From an uncultured bacterium (lineage in GTDB: Bacteria > Bacillota > Clostridia > Lachnospirales > Lachnospiraceae), in assembly GCA_947383005.1 (NCBI GenBank), contig CANDBT010000014.1, positions 35,984 through 99,983 of the forward strand: a stretch of 64,000 nucleotides of DNA. Direction: 5' to 3'. Both the position numbers and the translations under genes were made by a program. The stretch's first letter is position 1. Every line of letters begins with the position of its first letter. Of this stretch, positions 50,401-58,665 are shown piece by piece. The notes beneath the pieces were generated by a model that worked only from the letters and a program-made list of their open reading frames with translations, searched no databases and was not told the origin of the DNA.

Positions 50401-51908
50401 GGCTCATCCGGGTTTACAAAAGTACTGAACCTGTCCGTAACCACACCCTTTTCCACTTTCACCGCGCCAATCTCAATAATCTGATTTTTTTCCGGGCTGA
50501 AACCGGTAGTCTCAATATCAAACACCACATAAGAGCCAGATAAGCTTTGCCCCCGGGAATTTTCCACCAGCTCCTTCATATCGTCAACCAGATATCCCTC
50601 CACCCCATAGATAACCTTGAAATCATCCCCTTTATCGAGAGCATGGCTGGCATCGGGAAATGCCTGCACGCAGCCATGGTCGGTTATGGCAATCGCCGGC
50701 ATTCCCCAGGACTTGGCCCGTTTTACGATATCCTTTACTTCCGATACCCCGTCCATATCGCTCATCTTGGTATGACAGTGAAGCTCCACCCGTTTTAACG
50801 GACTGTTGTCCTTCCGTTTTTCGGTAAAATCCTCTCCCTTTTTAATTCCCCGCACAGAACCGATAGAAAGTTCGCCGTCAAACCGGTCAATCGTAGTCAT
50901 TCCCTGCAGGCGGATAAAACTTCCGGCCGCTACTGCCTTTTCCATATCGGCAACCGAACTTTCATCGGCAAACATCTTTACCGTAATGGTATCGGTAAAA
51001 TCCGTCAAATGAAAAATGATAATCGTCTTTCCGCTTCGCAGCAGGCGGCTTTCCCTGTCCAAAATCTTCCCGCGAATAATAACCTCACCGATTTCTCCTT
51101 CGATTTTTTCGATTTCGATAAAATCATCGGCAAAATCCCGTCCATACAGCACATCCGGATTATCCGATCTCTTCGTCCGATAGCCCGAACTCCAATCGCT
51201 CTTTTTCCCTCCGCCTTTACGGCTGCCATGAAAACCGCTCTCCGCGGCTTTATCCTGTGTCAGCGTGTTCACGCCTGTTGAAGCCGCTTGCCTTTCAGCC
51301 GCTCTTTCCGCTAAAGCAGCTCCTTCCTGGTTCCCAACAGCCCTGTCCCCGGCAGCAACCGCTTCTTTTTTTATATCAACAGACAAGAGGGTTTTCCTTG
51401 TTTGGACAGCGGGTATGTAGATGAAGGCTATCTCCACCGGCAGCCCGCACCGTTCATGAAATACTTTTTCCAAAACCCGTTTCAAATCCCCGGCCTTCTC
51501 TTTATTGACCATGGTATCTTCTATTGTCATCTGCAGAAAATCCGGCTGGACAAATGTGCATTGGGCTTTGCGGAACATATTGTACTCTACTATACTGTAA
51601 TGTTTCAGCTCCATCAATAAACTTTCGCGATAGGCAGCCAAAAGCTTTTCCGGCGTGTACTGCCCGGAAAGGCGGTACTTTTCCACAATCTTTACCTGAA
51701 TCCGTTTCCCCGGAAAAAGCTGGTCATGGATTCCTTTTTCCAAATCATAAATATTTTTCTTATGGATCAGGCGCGGACTGATGATAAAAACGCGAATAGA
51801 GCTTCGGTCCCGGCTCATGGATACTTTTTCCACTTCCGCCAAGCCCAGAAGCTCCTTCATCTGCTCTGCTAAATGCAATCCGGGAAATACTTCCAAAAAT
51901 CCCTTCAT
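47454..51908 (-). CDS. polC: DNA polymerase III alpha subunit, PolC type
   Basis: 1484 residues, the replicative polymerase of low-GC Gram-positives. Order of domains: N-terminal region (1-330), OB fold with FIRLQGMTTIDRFDGEL, split PHP domain (VELHCHTKMSDMDGVSEV) interrupted by the DnaQ-like 3'-5' exonuclease (SYVVFDIETTGFSPEKNQIIEIGAV, HNASFDVSF, HRAVDDAGATAEIF), then the polymerase core with the metal-binding GDKEPDIDLNFSGEYQ and the PolC zinc-finger segment CSQCHYYDFDS...CDMPDKACPVCGTPL, and HHH/C-terminal domains. Length normal. Last gene of the housekeeping cluster. Confidence 0.97.
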   Translation of the reverse strand: MKGFLEVFPGLHLAEQMKELLGLAEVEKVSMSRDRSSIRVFIISPRLIHKKNIYDLEKGIHDQLFPGKRIQVKIVEKYRLSGQYTPEKLLAAYRESLLMELKHYSIVEYNMFRKAQCTFVQPDFLQMTIEDTMVNKEKAGDLKRVLEKVFHERCGLPVEIAFIYIPAVQTRKTLLSVDIKKEAVAAGDRAVGNQEGAALAERAAERQAASTGVNTLTQDKAAESGFHGSRKGGGKKSDWSSGYRTKRSDNPDVLYGRDFADDFIEIEKIEGEIGEVIIRGKILDRESRLLRSGKTIIIFHLTDFTDTITVKMFADESSVADMEKAVAAGSFIRLQGMTTIDRFDGELSIGSVRGIKKGEDFTEKRKDNSPLKRVELHCHTKMSDMDGVSEVKDIVKRAKSWGMPAIAITDHGCVQAFPDASHALDKGDDFKVIYGVEGYLVDDMKELVENSRGQSLSGSYVVFDIETTGFSPEKNQIIEIGAVKVEKGVVTDRFSTFVNPDEPIPFAIEQLTGINDNMVLSAPKIDTVLPRFLAFCQDCVLVAHNASFDVSFISCKAKAQGIDFNPTVLDTVALARHLLPNLNRFKLDTVAKALNVSLENHHRAVDDAGATAEIFRKFAEMLEARDVENLDQLNEMSALSADMIRKLPTFHVIILAKNEVGRTNLYRLVSWSHINYFAKRPRIPKSLLAQYREGLIIGSACEAGELYQAMLRGLPEAELVKIAGFYDYLEIQPLGNNSFMLRDEKSPVKSAEDLQELNWRIIHMGEELDKPVCATCDVHFLNPEDEVYRRILMAGQNFSDADQQAPLYLRTTEEMLKEFEYLGPDKAEEVVIANTRKIADMCEPIAPVRPDKCPPVIENSDETLRKICYDRAYEMYGEKLPEIVVERLERELNSIISNGFAVMYIIAQKLVWKSNEDGYLVGSRGSVGSSFVATMSGITEVNPLSPHYYCSQCHYYDFDSEEVKKFSGMAGCDMPDKACPVCGTPLTKAGFDIPFETFLGFKGDKEPDIDLNFSGEYQSKAHDYTEVIFGKGQTFRAGTIGTLADKTAFGYVKQYYEERGIHKRNCEIDRIVQGCVGVRRTTGQHPGGIVVLPIGEEIYSFTPVQRPANDMTTKTITTHFDYHSIDHNLLKLDILGHDDPTMIRMLQDLTGLDPVKDIPLDSPEVMSLFQNTSALGISPEDIGGCQLGAMGIPEFGTDFAMQMLIDAQPKYFSDLVRIAGLAHGTDVWLGNAKDLILSGQATIQTAICCRDDIMVYLIQQGLEEGLSFTIMESVRKGKGLKPDWIEEMKKHDVPQWYIDSCLKIKYMFPKAHAAAYVMMAWRVAYCKVFYPLAYYAAFFSIRASGFSYELMCQGKERLEYYLEDYRRRADSLSKKEQDSLRDMRIVQEMYARGFEFMPIDIYRAKANHFQIIDGKLMPSLSSIDGMGDKAAEGVEEAAAEGVFLSREDFRNRAKISKSLCDLMADLGLLGDLPESNQLSLFDFQ

Positions 51909-51983
51909 TTACGCCTCATACTCCTCTGTTTATTTATACTCACGGGCATAAAATCCCTCACCCACCTGTGTTCCTGTCAAATT

Positions 51984-52013
51984 TCCTTTAGGGAAACGCC
52001 TTGCTCAGCGTTT
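51984..52013 (-). terminator. Hairpin between ispG and polC
   Basis: GGGAAACGC/GCGTTTCCC with an 8-base loop in the 110-base gap between ispG and polC. No T-run; possibly an RNA processing or attenuation element. Confidence 0.4.
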
Positions 52014-52019
52014 CCCGCG

Positions 52020-53075
52020 CTAGAGCGTGTTTGACAATTCCTCCCTCAGCGCCGCCAAAAGCTCATTTTCCGGCAGCTTGCGGATCACCTGCCCATGGCG
52101 GATCAACAGCCCCTCGCCAATACCGCCGGCAATCCCCAAATCGGCCTCTTTCGCCTCTCCCGGCCCGTTGACCACACACCCCATGACCGCCACTTTCAAA
52201 TCCAGATGATCAAACTCCTCTACCATCGTTTCCACCTGGTTAGCCAGGGAAATCAAATCAATCTGGGTTCGGCCGCAGGTCGGGCAGGATACCACTTCTA
52301 TACCGCCTTTCTTAAGTCCCAGCGCCCGCAAAATCAGCTTTGCCGACTTTATCTCTTCCACCGGGTCGCCAGTCAGGGAAACCCTTATCGTATCGCCAAT
52401 CCCCTGATTTAAAATAATCCCCAATCCTACAGCAGACTTAATATTGCCGGAAGTCAAGGTCCCTGCTTCCGTAATTCCCACATGCAGGGGATAATCCGTC
52501 TTTTCGCTGATCAGCTCGTGAGCTTTTACGCACATCATGACATCGGAAGATTTGATGCTGATAACCAGATTGCCGTATCCCATCTGTTCAATCATGGCCG
52601 TCTTTTCCAGGGCGCTCTCCACGAGGCCCTCCGCTGTCACTCCTCCGTATTTTTCAATCAGGCGCTTTTCCAGCGAACCGCTGTTGACTCCTACCCGGAT
52701 AGGAACATCACGCTCCCTGGCTTTATCCACCACGGCCTTGACTCTATCCGGCGCGCCGATATTCCCCGGGTTGATGCGGATTTTGTCTGCCCCATGTTCA
52801 ATCGCCGCTATAGCCAGACGATAATCAAAATGAATATCAGCTACCAGCGGAATGTGGATCCGGCGTTTTATCTCCTCTAAGCTTTCTGCCGCCGCCATAG
52901 TCGGCACAGCCACCCGGATAATCTCACAGCCGGCCCGTTCCAGCCTGAGAATTTGCGCCACCGTCCCTTCAGCGTCTTCCGTCCGGGTATTGCACATCGA
53001 TTGAATACGGATGGGATTATCCCCACCGATAAGTACGCTCCCGATCCGGATTTCCTTTGTCCTTTTTCTTTCCAT
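52020..53075 (-). CDS. ispG: 4-hydroxy-3-methylbut-2-enyl diphosphate synthase IspG (GcpE)
   Basis: 351 residues. A [4Fe-4S] enzyme of the non-mevalonate isoprenoid pathway, converting MEcPP to HMBPP. Opening IGGDNPIRIQSMCNTRTEDAEGT and PLVADIHFDYRLA are diagnostic; cluster ligands lie in SCPTCGRTQIDL and GCVVNGPGEAKEADLGIAGG. Start at the ATG 8 bases after GGAGG; the in-frame GTG upstream is less likely. It lies with dxr, an enzyme of the same pathway. Confidence 0.96.
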   Translation of the reverse strand: MERKRTKEIRIGSVLIGGDNPIRIQSMCNTRTEDAEGTVAQILRLERAGCEIIRVAVPTMAAAESLEEIKRRIHIPLVADIHFDYRLAIAAIEHGADKIRINPGNIGAPDRVKAVVDKARERDVPIRVGVNSGSLEKRLIEKYGGVTAEGLVESALEKTAMIEQMGYGNLVISIKSSDVMMCVKAHELISEKTDYPLHVGITEAGTLTSGNIKSAVGLGIILNQGIGDTIRVSLTGDPVEEIKSAKLILRALGLKKGGIEVVSCPTCGRTQIDLISLANQVETMVEEFDHLDLKVAVMGCVVNGPGEAKEADLGIAGGIGEGLLIRHGQVIRKLPENELLAALREELSNTL

Positions 53076-53119
53076 CCACGCATCCTCCCTCACCCGCTAC
53101 TTGTATCCAAACTGCTATC

Positions 53120-54190
53120 CTACAGCAGCTTCCGTATATCGTTAAACAGCACCAGCACCATAAGCATCATCAGAACTACCATACCGGCGGCATGAACCAT
53201 ACCTTCTTTTTCCGGATTAATCGGCCTGCCCCGCAGCACTTCAACCAGCAAAAACAGCAAACGTCCTCCGTCCAGCGCCGGAATGGGAAGCAGATTCATA
53301 ATCCCTAAGGTAGCGCTGAGCAGAAGCCCCCAGGTAGCAAAAATATTAATGAGTGCCGCCAGCCCGGCCCGCTGCCCTTCTTCAATAGTCTCTCCCACCA
53401 TGGTCACGATACCCACAGGCCCTGCCACCGAGTCTTCCACCTTCATCTGTCCCTGGAATAACATCCTTATCCCATCGACTGTGGTACTGATGCAGTAGCT
53501 GACTTCATAGAAGCTGTAACGCAAAAATTCCAGCGGGTTCTCCGCCTTTTGGTAATTTCCGTAAAAACTTACCCCCATCATGTAGGACTGGTACTCCTGA
53601 TTAAACTTCGGCGTCAATTGAGCCACTCTTTGCTCTGCTTTTGCCTTTTTATCCTCGATACCGTCCGGGTATCTCTCATACCGAATCGTCAACGGCTCTC
53701 CCGGATGAGATAAAAGATACATCGAGACATCCCTGCGTGAGGAAATTTTCCGCTTGTTTATCCTGGTCAGCTTATCCCCCGGCTGTAGCCCTGCTTCGGC
53801 TGCCGGCGATCCCTCTATCACTTCGTAAAGCACAGGCATATCGTGACCGACCTGAGCCACGATCACCATGGCAAACAGGAAGGCCAACACCAGATTAAAT
53901 ATTGGCCCTGCCGCAATCACCGAAATCCTCGCCCAAACCGATTTGTTATTAAATGCTTTGGGATCGGGATTATCCGCGTCCTCGCCAATCATCATACAAG
54001 ATCCGCCAAAAGGCAGACATTTGACGGAGTAACGGGTTTCCCCATACACGAAGCTCCAAATCCTCGGCCCCATGCCAATAGAAAACTCCACCACTCCGAT
54101 CCCGTTCAACTTGGCAAACAGAAAATGGCCAAATTCATGAACCAGCACAAGTACGCCAAACAGCAATATCCCTGCCAGAATATTCAGCAA
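53120..54190 (-). CDS. rseP: RIP (site-2) metalloprotease RseP
   Basis: 356-residue intramembrane zinc protease. Zinc-binding HEFGHFLFAK in the first membrane helix, one PDZ domain (about 110-190, SPAAEAGLQPGDKLTRINKRKISS), and the third zinc ligand in NLLPIPALDGGRLLFLLVEVLRG. Cuts membrane-bound anti-sigma factors or signal peptides in relatives. Start codon TTG, 1 base after the dxr stop and behind AGGTGG, so translation is coupled to dxr. Confidence 0.94.
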   Translation of the reverse strand: MLNILAGILLFGVLVLVHEFGHFLFAKLNGIGVVEFSIGMGPRIWSFVYGETRYSVKCLPFGGSCMMIGEDADNPDPKAFNNKSVWARISVIAAGPIFNLVLAFLFAMVIVAQVGHDMPVLYEVIEGSPAAEAGLQPGDKLTRINKRKISSRRDVSMYLLSHPGEPLTIRYERYPDGIEDKKAKAEQRVAQLTPKFNQEYQSYMMGVSFYGNYQKAENPLEFLRYSFYEVSYCISTTVDGIRMLFQGQMKVEDSVAGPVGIVTMVGETIEEGQRAGLAALINIFATWGLLLSATLGIMNLLPIPALDGGRLLFLLVEVLRGRPINPEKEGMVHAAGMVVLMMLMVLVLFNDIRKLL

Positions 54191-54191
54191 A

Positions 54192-55334
54192 CTACCACCT
54201 GCTTTCTATATATTCATAAGTTTCCCGCTCGGCAGCCAAAATCTGCTCTACATCCGGCTGCTCCACAATCTGATGATGCTCCATAGCACCCTCAATCATC
54301 TCAATAATGGCCGGATAAGAAATTTCTTTCTTTAAAAACCGTGCCACCGCATATTCATTAGCCGCATTGTACACCGTAGGCAACGAACCGCCCCGCCGCC
54401 CTGCTTCATATGCCAGCTTCAATCCCCGGAACACCTCCGTATCCGGCTCTTCAAAAGTAATTGTCCCCAATTTGGCAAAATCCAGACGCTGTCCCGGCAG
54501 ATATCGCCGATGAGGATAATACAAAGCATATTGGATGGGCAATTTCATGTCCGGAACGCCTAATTGCGCCATGACTGCGCCGTCTGTAAATTCCACCATG
54601 GAATGAATCACGCTTTGCGGCTGGACTACCACCTGCACCTGATCCATATCCACTCCAAACAGCCATCTGGCTTCCATCACTTCCAGCCCCTTATTGACCA
54701 TCGTGGAAGAATCAATAGTAATTTTTCGTCCCATCGTCCAGTTCGGATGTTTTAACGCGTCTTCCACCTGAACCCCGGCAATCCTTTCCCTGCTCCATCC
54801 CCGGAACGGACCGCCGGATGCAGTCAGAAGGATCTTATGGACGGTCCGCCCTTCTTCTCCGTTCAGACACTGGAAAATCGCACTGTGTTCACTGTCTACC
54901 GGAAGGATTCTCACCCCTCGTTCTCTGGCCAGAGGCATAATCATATGTCCTGCCGTAACCAGCGTCTCCTTATTGGCCAGGGCAATATCTTTTCCTGCCT
55001 TCATCGCTGCTATCGTAGGCCGGATGCCGATCATCCCCACAACCGCCGTTACCAGGATTTCCGCCTGCGGCTCCGCCGCCACTTCCAAAAGCCCCTCCAT
55101 ACCGGATACTACCCGCACCGGCTCGTCAGCCAACAACCCCTTTAGCTCCCTTGCTTTTTCTTCTTCCCACACACACGCCAGGGAGGGATGGAACCTCCGC
55201 ACTTGCTGCTCCAGTAAACGGACATTGCTGCCTGCCGCCAGTGCAGTCACCTGAATATCCCCGTTTTGTTCGACAATTTCCAATGTCTGTGTTCCGATAG
55301 AACCGGTAGAGCCAAGTATAGCAATTTTTTTCAT
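54192..55334 (-). CDS. dxr: 1-deoxy-D-xylulose 5-phosphate reductoisomerase
   Basis: 380 residues; makes MEP from DXP with NADPH. N-terminal KKIAILGSTGSIGTQTLEIV binds NADPH; KDIALANKETLVTAG, the metal-binding PVDSEHSAIFQCL and LTASGGPFRG loop, and MGRKITIDSSTMVNKGLEVMEA are standard. Follows cdsA; an R2 repeat (55365-55408) is inserted just upstream of its AGGAGG-type ribosome site. Confidence 0.96.
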   Translation of the reverse strand: MKKIAILGSTGSIGTQTLEIVEQNGDIQVTALAAGSNVRLLEQQVRRFHPSLACVWEEEKARELKGLLADEPVRVVSGMEGLLEVAAEPQAEILVTAVVGMIGIRPTIAAMKAGKDIALANKETLVTAGHMIMPLARERGVRILPVDSEHSAIFQCLNGEEGRTVHKILLTASGGPFRGWSRERIAGVQVEDALKHPNWTMGRKITIDSSTMVNKGLEVMEARWLFGVDMDQVQVVVQPQSVIHSMVEFTDGAVMAQLGVPDMKLPIQYALYYPHRRYLPGQRLDFAKLGTITFEEPDTEVFRGLKLAYEAGRRGGSLPTVYNAANEYAVARFLKKEISYPAIIEMIEGAMEHHQIVEQPDVEQILAAERETYEYIESRW

Positions 55335-55364
55335 CCGTATATCATCCTCCCGTATTGAATGATT

Positions 55365-55408
55365 GTAACAGTTCAGACAGGTATCTTCTTGCCCGTTTGA
55401 ACTGTTAC
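55365..55408. repeat. R2 repeat, medium copy with perfect 8-bp target duplication
   Basis: 44 bases, GTAACAGTTCAGACAGGTATCTTC... to TTTGAACTGTTAC. GAATGATT lies on both sides (55357-55364, 55409-55416). The right duplication overlaps the cdsA stop codon (55415-55417), so the element landed exactly between two essential genes. Confidence 0.85.
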
Positions 55409-55414
55409 GAATGA

Positions 55415-56215
55415 TTACCGTAAAAAAGTCACCGCAAAATAAATCGCCGGCGCAGTAAATAATACGCTGTCAAAACGATCCAGTATCCCTCCATGGCCGG
55501 GAATCAGATGACCATAATCCTTTATGCCATGGTTTCTCTTGATCGCCGACGCTGCCAAATCCCCCACCTGGGAAATTACTGCCGCAATGGCACAGGCAAG
55601 GGCACAGGCAAGCTTAGGGTCTGCCACCTGGGTCATCTTCTCTCCGAATAAAGAAGCATACACCAATCCCAGGACTGCTGCCCCGATGACTCCTCCCACA
55701 GCGCCTTCTATCGTCTTTTTCGGACTCAGCACCGGCGTCAATTTATGCTTCCCCGCCAACATACCTGCACAATAAGCACAAGTATCGCATCCCCAGGAGC
55801 TGATAAAAATCAGCCATACCAGATAAAGCCCGTCTGCCATAGCCCTCACCTGATACAGATAAGAAAGCATAACCGCCACATAGAACACGCCAAAAAATGC
55901 CACGGTCACTTCTTCCGTTTTGTACCGGGGAAACCGGAAAACATAAATTCCCATCAATACCATCAAAGCGGCTATGGCCATCAACGTGACATAGAGCTGC
56001 CCGTCATACCAAATCAGCCCGTAATATGCCACAGTGGTCAGATAACCCACCATGCCTAAAAGGCTTTTTTCAATCTTCATCACCCGATACAACTCAAACA
56101 GCCCGGTCAAGGATATAAGCCCCGCTGTCAAATAGAGGAACCATCCGCCCTTCCCTACAATCAGAATAGCAAAAATGACCAGAATTATACCACTAGCCAA
56201 ACGTTTTCCAAACAT
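55415..56215 (-). CDS. cdsA: Phosphatidate cytidylyltransferase CdsA
   Basis: 266 residues with about seven or eight membrane helices; makes CDP-diacylglycerol for phospholipid synthesis. The C-terminal signature SQVGDLAASAIKRNHGIKDYGHLIPGHGGILDRFDS is diagnostic. Start after AAGGAGGAGCCGGG. A second R2 copy (56248-56278) sits between it and uppS. Confidence 0.95.
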   Translation of the reverse strand: MFGKRLASGIILVIFAILIVGKGGWFLYLTAGLISLTGLFELYRVMKIEKSLLGMVGYLTTVAYYGLIWYDGQLYVTLMAIAALMVLMGIYVFRFPRYKTEEVTVAFFGVFYVAVMLSYLYQVRAMADGLYLVWLIFISSWGCDTCAYCAGMLAGKHKLTPVLSPKKTIEGAVGGVIGAAVLGLVYASLFGEKMTQVADPKLACALACAIAAVISQVGDLAASAIKRNHGIKDYGHLIPGHGGILDRFDSVLFTAPAIYFAVTFLR

Positions 56216-56247
56216 CCCGGCTCCTCCTTACGCATATCCAAACAGTA

Positions 56248-56278
56248 GTAACAGTTCAGATAACCCTTGAACGGTTAC
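56248..56278. repeat. R2 repeat, short copy
   Basis: 31 bases, GTAACAGTTCAG...TTGAACGGTTAC. Flanks AAACAGTA and AAACAATA agree at 7 of 8 positions, a slightly decayed target duplication. Confidence 0.75.
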
Positions 56279-56290
56279 AAACAATAACCT

Positions 56291-57010
56291 TTATACGCCG
56301 CCAAATCTCCGATTCCTTTTATTATACGCAAGAATCGCCTTTTCCAATTCCTCCTGATTAAAATCCGGCCACAAACAATCGGTAATATAAATCTCCGTAT
56401 AAGCCATCTGCCAGAGCAAATAATTGGAAAGGCGCAGCTCTCCGCTGGTGCGAATCAAAAGATCCGGGTCCGGTATGCCTGCCGTGTCAAGATAGCCTTC
56501 GATAAGCGTCTCCGTAATATCCCCGGGTTTTTGCTTTCCGGCCACGCAATCCTCCGCCAGCCGCCGCACCGCCCGGGTAATCTCGTCGCGGCTGCCGTAA
56601 TTGACCGCAATCACAAAAGTCAGGCCCGTATTATCCTTGGTCTCCGATTCCAGGCGGTCAAGGCCGCGGATAATATCCTGAGCAAACCGGGTCCGGTCCC
56701 CAATCATAATCACACGCACATTGTTGGCGGAAGCGATTTTCAGCAGCCTCACCATATAAAAGCGGAATAACTGCATAAGCGCCCCCACTTCCTCCTCCGA
56801 CCGTTTCCAGTTCTCCGTGGAAAAGCCGTAAACCGTCAAATACTCGATTCCCATCCGCGCTGCATTTTCCACCGTTTTCTCCACGGCCACACAGCCCTCC
56901 TTGTGGCCCATCGTCCGGGGAAGGCCCCTTTTCCTGGCCCAGCGGCCGTTTCCGTCCAAAATCAATGCCACATGTCTTGGGACAACCATTTTACCCAGAT
57001 TCTCTGCCAT
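56291..57010 (-). CDS. uppS: Isoprenyl transferase (undecaprenyl diphosphate synthase)
   Basis: 239 residues; builds the C55 lipid carrier for cell-wall synthesis. Signature VALILDGNGRWARKRGLPRTMGHKEG with the metal-binding Asp, YGFSTENWKRSEEEV, VNYGSRDEI, and C-terminal DLLIRTSGELRLSNYLLWQMAYTEIYITDCLWPDF. Start at MAENLGKMV behind ACGGAGGCGGGAG; the longer in-frame extension would run into an R3 repeat. Confidence 0.95.
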   Translation of the reverse strand: MAENLGKMVVPRHVALILDGNGRWARKRGLPRTMGHKEGCVAVEKTVENAARMGIEYLTVYGFSTENWKRSEEEVGALMQLFRFYMVRLLKIASANNVRVIMIGDRTRFAQDIIRGLDRLESETKDNTGLTFVIAVNYGSRDEITRAVRRLAEDCVAGKQKPGDITETLIEGYLDTAGIPDPDLLIRTSGELRLSNYLLWQMAYTEIYITDCLWPDFNQEELEKAILAYNKRNRRFGGV

Positions 57011-57052
57011 CTCCCGCCTCCGTAAAAATATTGAAAACTTGAGGAATACCAT

Positions 57053-57236
57053 GACATAAAAGTGTGCGTCTTGACACACACTCGCGCCAGAGCGCGATTG
57101 CAACAGCAACCATCTTTCTTTGCGCGAAGTGCGCTCTACATTCCACTTCGATCGTTGCTAAACAAGTGTCACTGGCACTCAGTAACCCCGCGGAGCGTTT
57201 TGCATCATAGGACACAATTTCCTATGACACAAAACA
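57053..57236. repeat. R3 repeat, long copy
   Basis: Shares in order GCAACCATCT-CTTTGCGCGAAGTGC, the CACTG-loop hairpin (57157-57186, arms AAGTGT/GCACTC) and the end hairpin TTTTGCATCATAGGA/TCCTATGACACAAAA with the copy near 12 kb. ATGACATAAAA and ATGACACAAAA mark its two ends in the same orientation. Occupies the uppS-frr gap. Confidence 0.65.
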
Positions 57237-57278
57237 GCAGGACAGGTAATATCCCCTGTCCTCCCTGTAATCCGCTTA

Positions 57279-57833
57279 TTAAACCGTCATAATCTCCTTA
57301 GTCTTTGCCTCTACTGCCGCATCAATCTTATCAATCATTTTGTCCGTAATTTTCTGTATCTTCTCCACTCCCAGTTTCAGGTCGTCTTCGGACATCTCGC
57401 TTGCCTTCTCCATCTTTTTAAATGTTTCATTGGCATCCCGCCGGATATTGCGAACAGCCACCTTAGCGCCTTCGCCTTTCTTCTTCACTTCTTTAGCCAA
57501 ATCTTTTCTGCGCTCCTCTGTCAGTTCCGGAAAAGACAGGCGGATCACGTTGCCGTCATTGGTGGGATGGATACCCAGATCCGACATATTGATCGCTTTC
57601 TCTATTGCTTTTAACAAACTTTTCTCCCAAGGCTGGATCACCATCATCCGCGCCTCCGGTATGCTGATGTTACCTACCTGCTGAATCGGTGTCGGCGTCC
57701 CATAATAATCCACCCGGATCTTGTCCAGCACATGAGGATTGGCACGGCCTGCACGAATCGTGGAAAATTCGCTCAGCAACACCTCCAAAGACTTATTCAT
57801 CTTGTCCTCATACATTTTTAACTGTTCCTGCAT
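57279..57833 (-). CDS. frr: Ribosome recycling factor
   Basis: 184 residues, two-domain RRF that splits post-termination ribosomes with EF-G. Typical blocks: EFSTIRAGRANPHVLDKIRVDYYGTPTPIQQVGNISIPEARMMVIQPWEKS and NDGNVIRLSFPELTEERRKDLAKEVKKKGE, AVRNIRRDANE. RBS GGAGGGGAAT; 12 bases downstream of pyrH. Confidence 0.97.
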   Translation of the reverse strand: MQEQLKMYEDKMNKSLEVLLSEFSTIRAGRANPHVLDKIRVDYYGTPTPIQQVGNISIPEARMMVIQPWEKSLLKAIEKAINMSDLGIHPTNDGNVIRLSFPELTEERRKDLAKEVKKKGEGAKVAVRNIRRDANETFKKMEKASEMSEDDLKLGVEKIQKITDKMIDKIDAAVEAKTKEIMTV

Positions 57834-57845
57834 ATTCCCCTCCTG

Positions 57846-58574
57846 CTAATCTACGGTCACAATCGTGCCATTTATTTTTCCCTGCATTGCATTGGCAATG
57901 CTGTCCTTCTCGTTCAAATCAAACACGGCCATCGGCATCTTATGCTCTAAACACATAATGGAAGCGGTAAGATCCACTACCGCCAGCTTTTTGTCAATCA
58001 CCTCCTGGATGGTGATCCGGTCATACCGTTTCGCCTGTGGATTTACTGCCGGGTCGCTGTCATATACCCCGTCAACTGACTTAGCCAAAAGAATGCCATC
58101 CGCTTCCATCTCCACGGCCCGCAAAGTTATGCCGGTATCGGTGGAAAAATACGGATGTCCTGTACCTCCGGCAAAAAACACCACCATTCCCTCTTCAAAA
58201 TACCCGTTGGCCAGGTCTTTGGAAAAAAGCTCCGTCATCGAGCCGCAGGCAAAAGGAGTCAGTATCTTCGTCTTCATACCGGCGCTACGAAAAATCTCCG
58301 ACACATAAATACAATTCATCACTGTAGCCAGCATGCCAATCTGGTCTGCCTTGGTCCGGTCAATAGCCTCGCTGGTGCGGCCCCGCCAGAAATTGCCCCC
58401 TCCGATAACAATTCCCACCTGGACCCCCGCGTCTGCGGAAAGCTTAACCTGTCTGGCTACCTCCTTTACGGTAGCCTCGTCAAAACCGGTCTTCTTCGGC
58501 CCTGCCAGCGCCTCGCCGCTGAGTTTTAAAAACACCCGTCTTTTCTTATCCTGTCCGTCGCATCTTCCATCCAT
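57846..58574 (-). CDS. pyrH: Uridylate kinase PyrH
   Basis: 242 residues; phosphorylates UMP to UDP. Amino-acid-kinase fold with RRVFLKLSGEALAG, VGIVIGGGNFWRG, TKADQIGMLATVMN, VVFFAGGTGHPYFSTDTGITLRAVEMEAD and DLTASIMCLEHKMPMAVFDLN. First gene of the cluster. The usual upstream genes rpsB and tsf are absent; a Uma2 fragment lies there instead. A -10-like TATGAT is at 58610-58615 on the minus strand. Confidence 0.97.
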   Translation of the reverse strand: MDGRCDGQDKKRRVFLKLSGEALAGPKKTGFDEATVKEVARQVKLSADAGVQVGIVIGGGNFWRGRTSEAIDRTKADQIGMLATVMNCIYVSEIFRSAGMKTKILTPFACGSMTELFSKDLANGYFEEGMVVFFAGGTGHPYFSTDTGITLRAVEMEADGILLAKSVDGVYDSDPAVNPQAKRYDRITIQEVIDKKLAVVDLTASIMCLEHKMPMAVFDLNEKDSIANAMQGKINGTIVTVD

Positions 58575-58665
58575 GTATCGTTTCTCCTATCGTGTTTCGC
58601 TCTTTGGATATCATACCACATCCGAAAGATTTTGAAAAGACAATTTAAGTAATTAATCTATTTGG

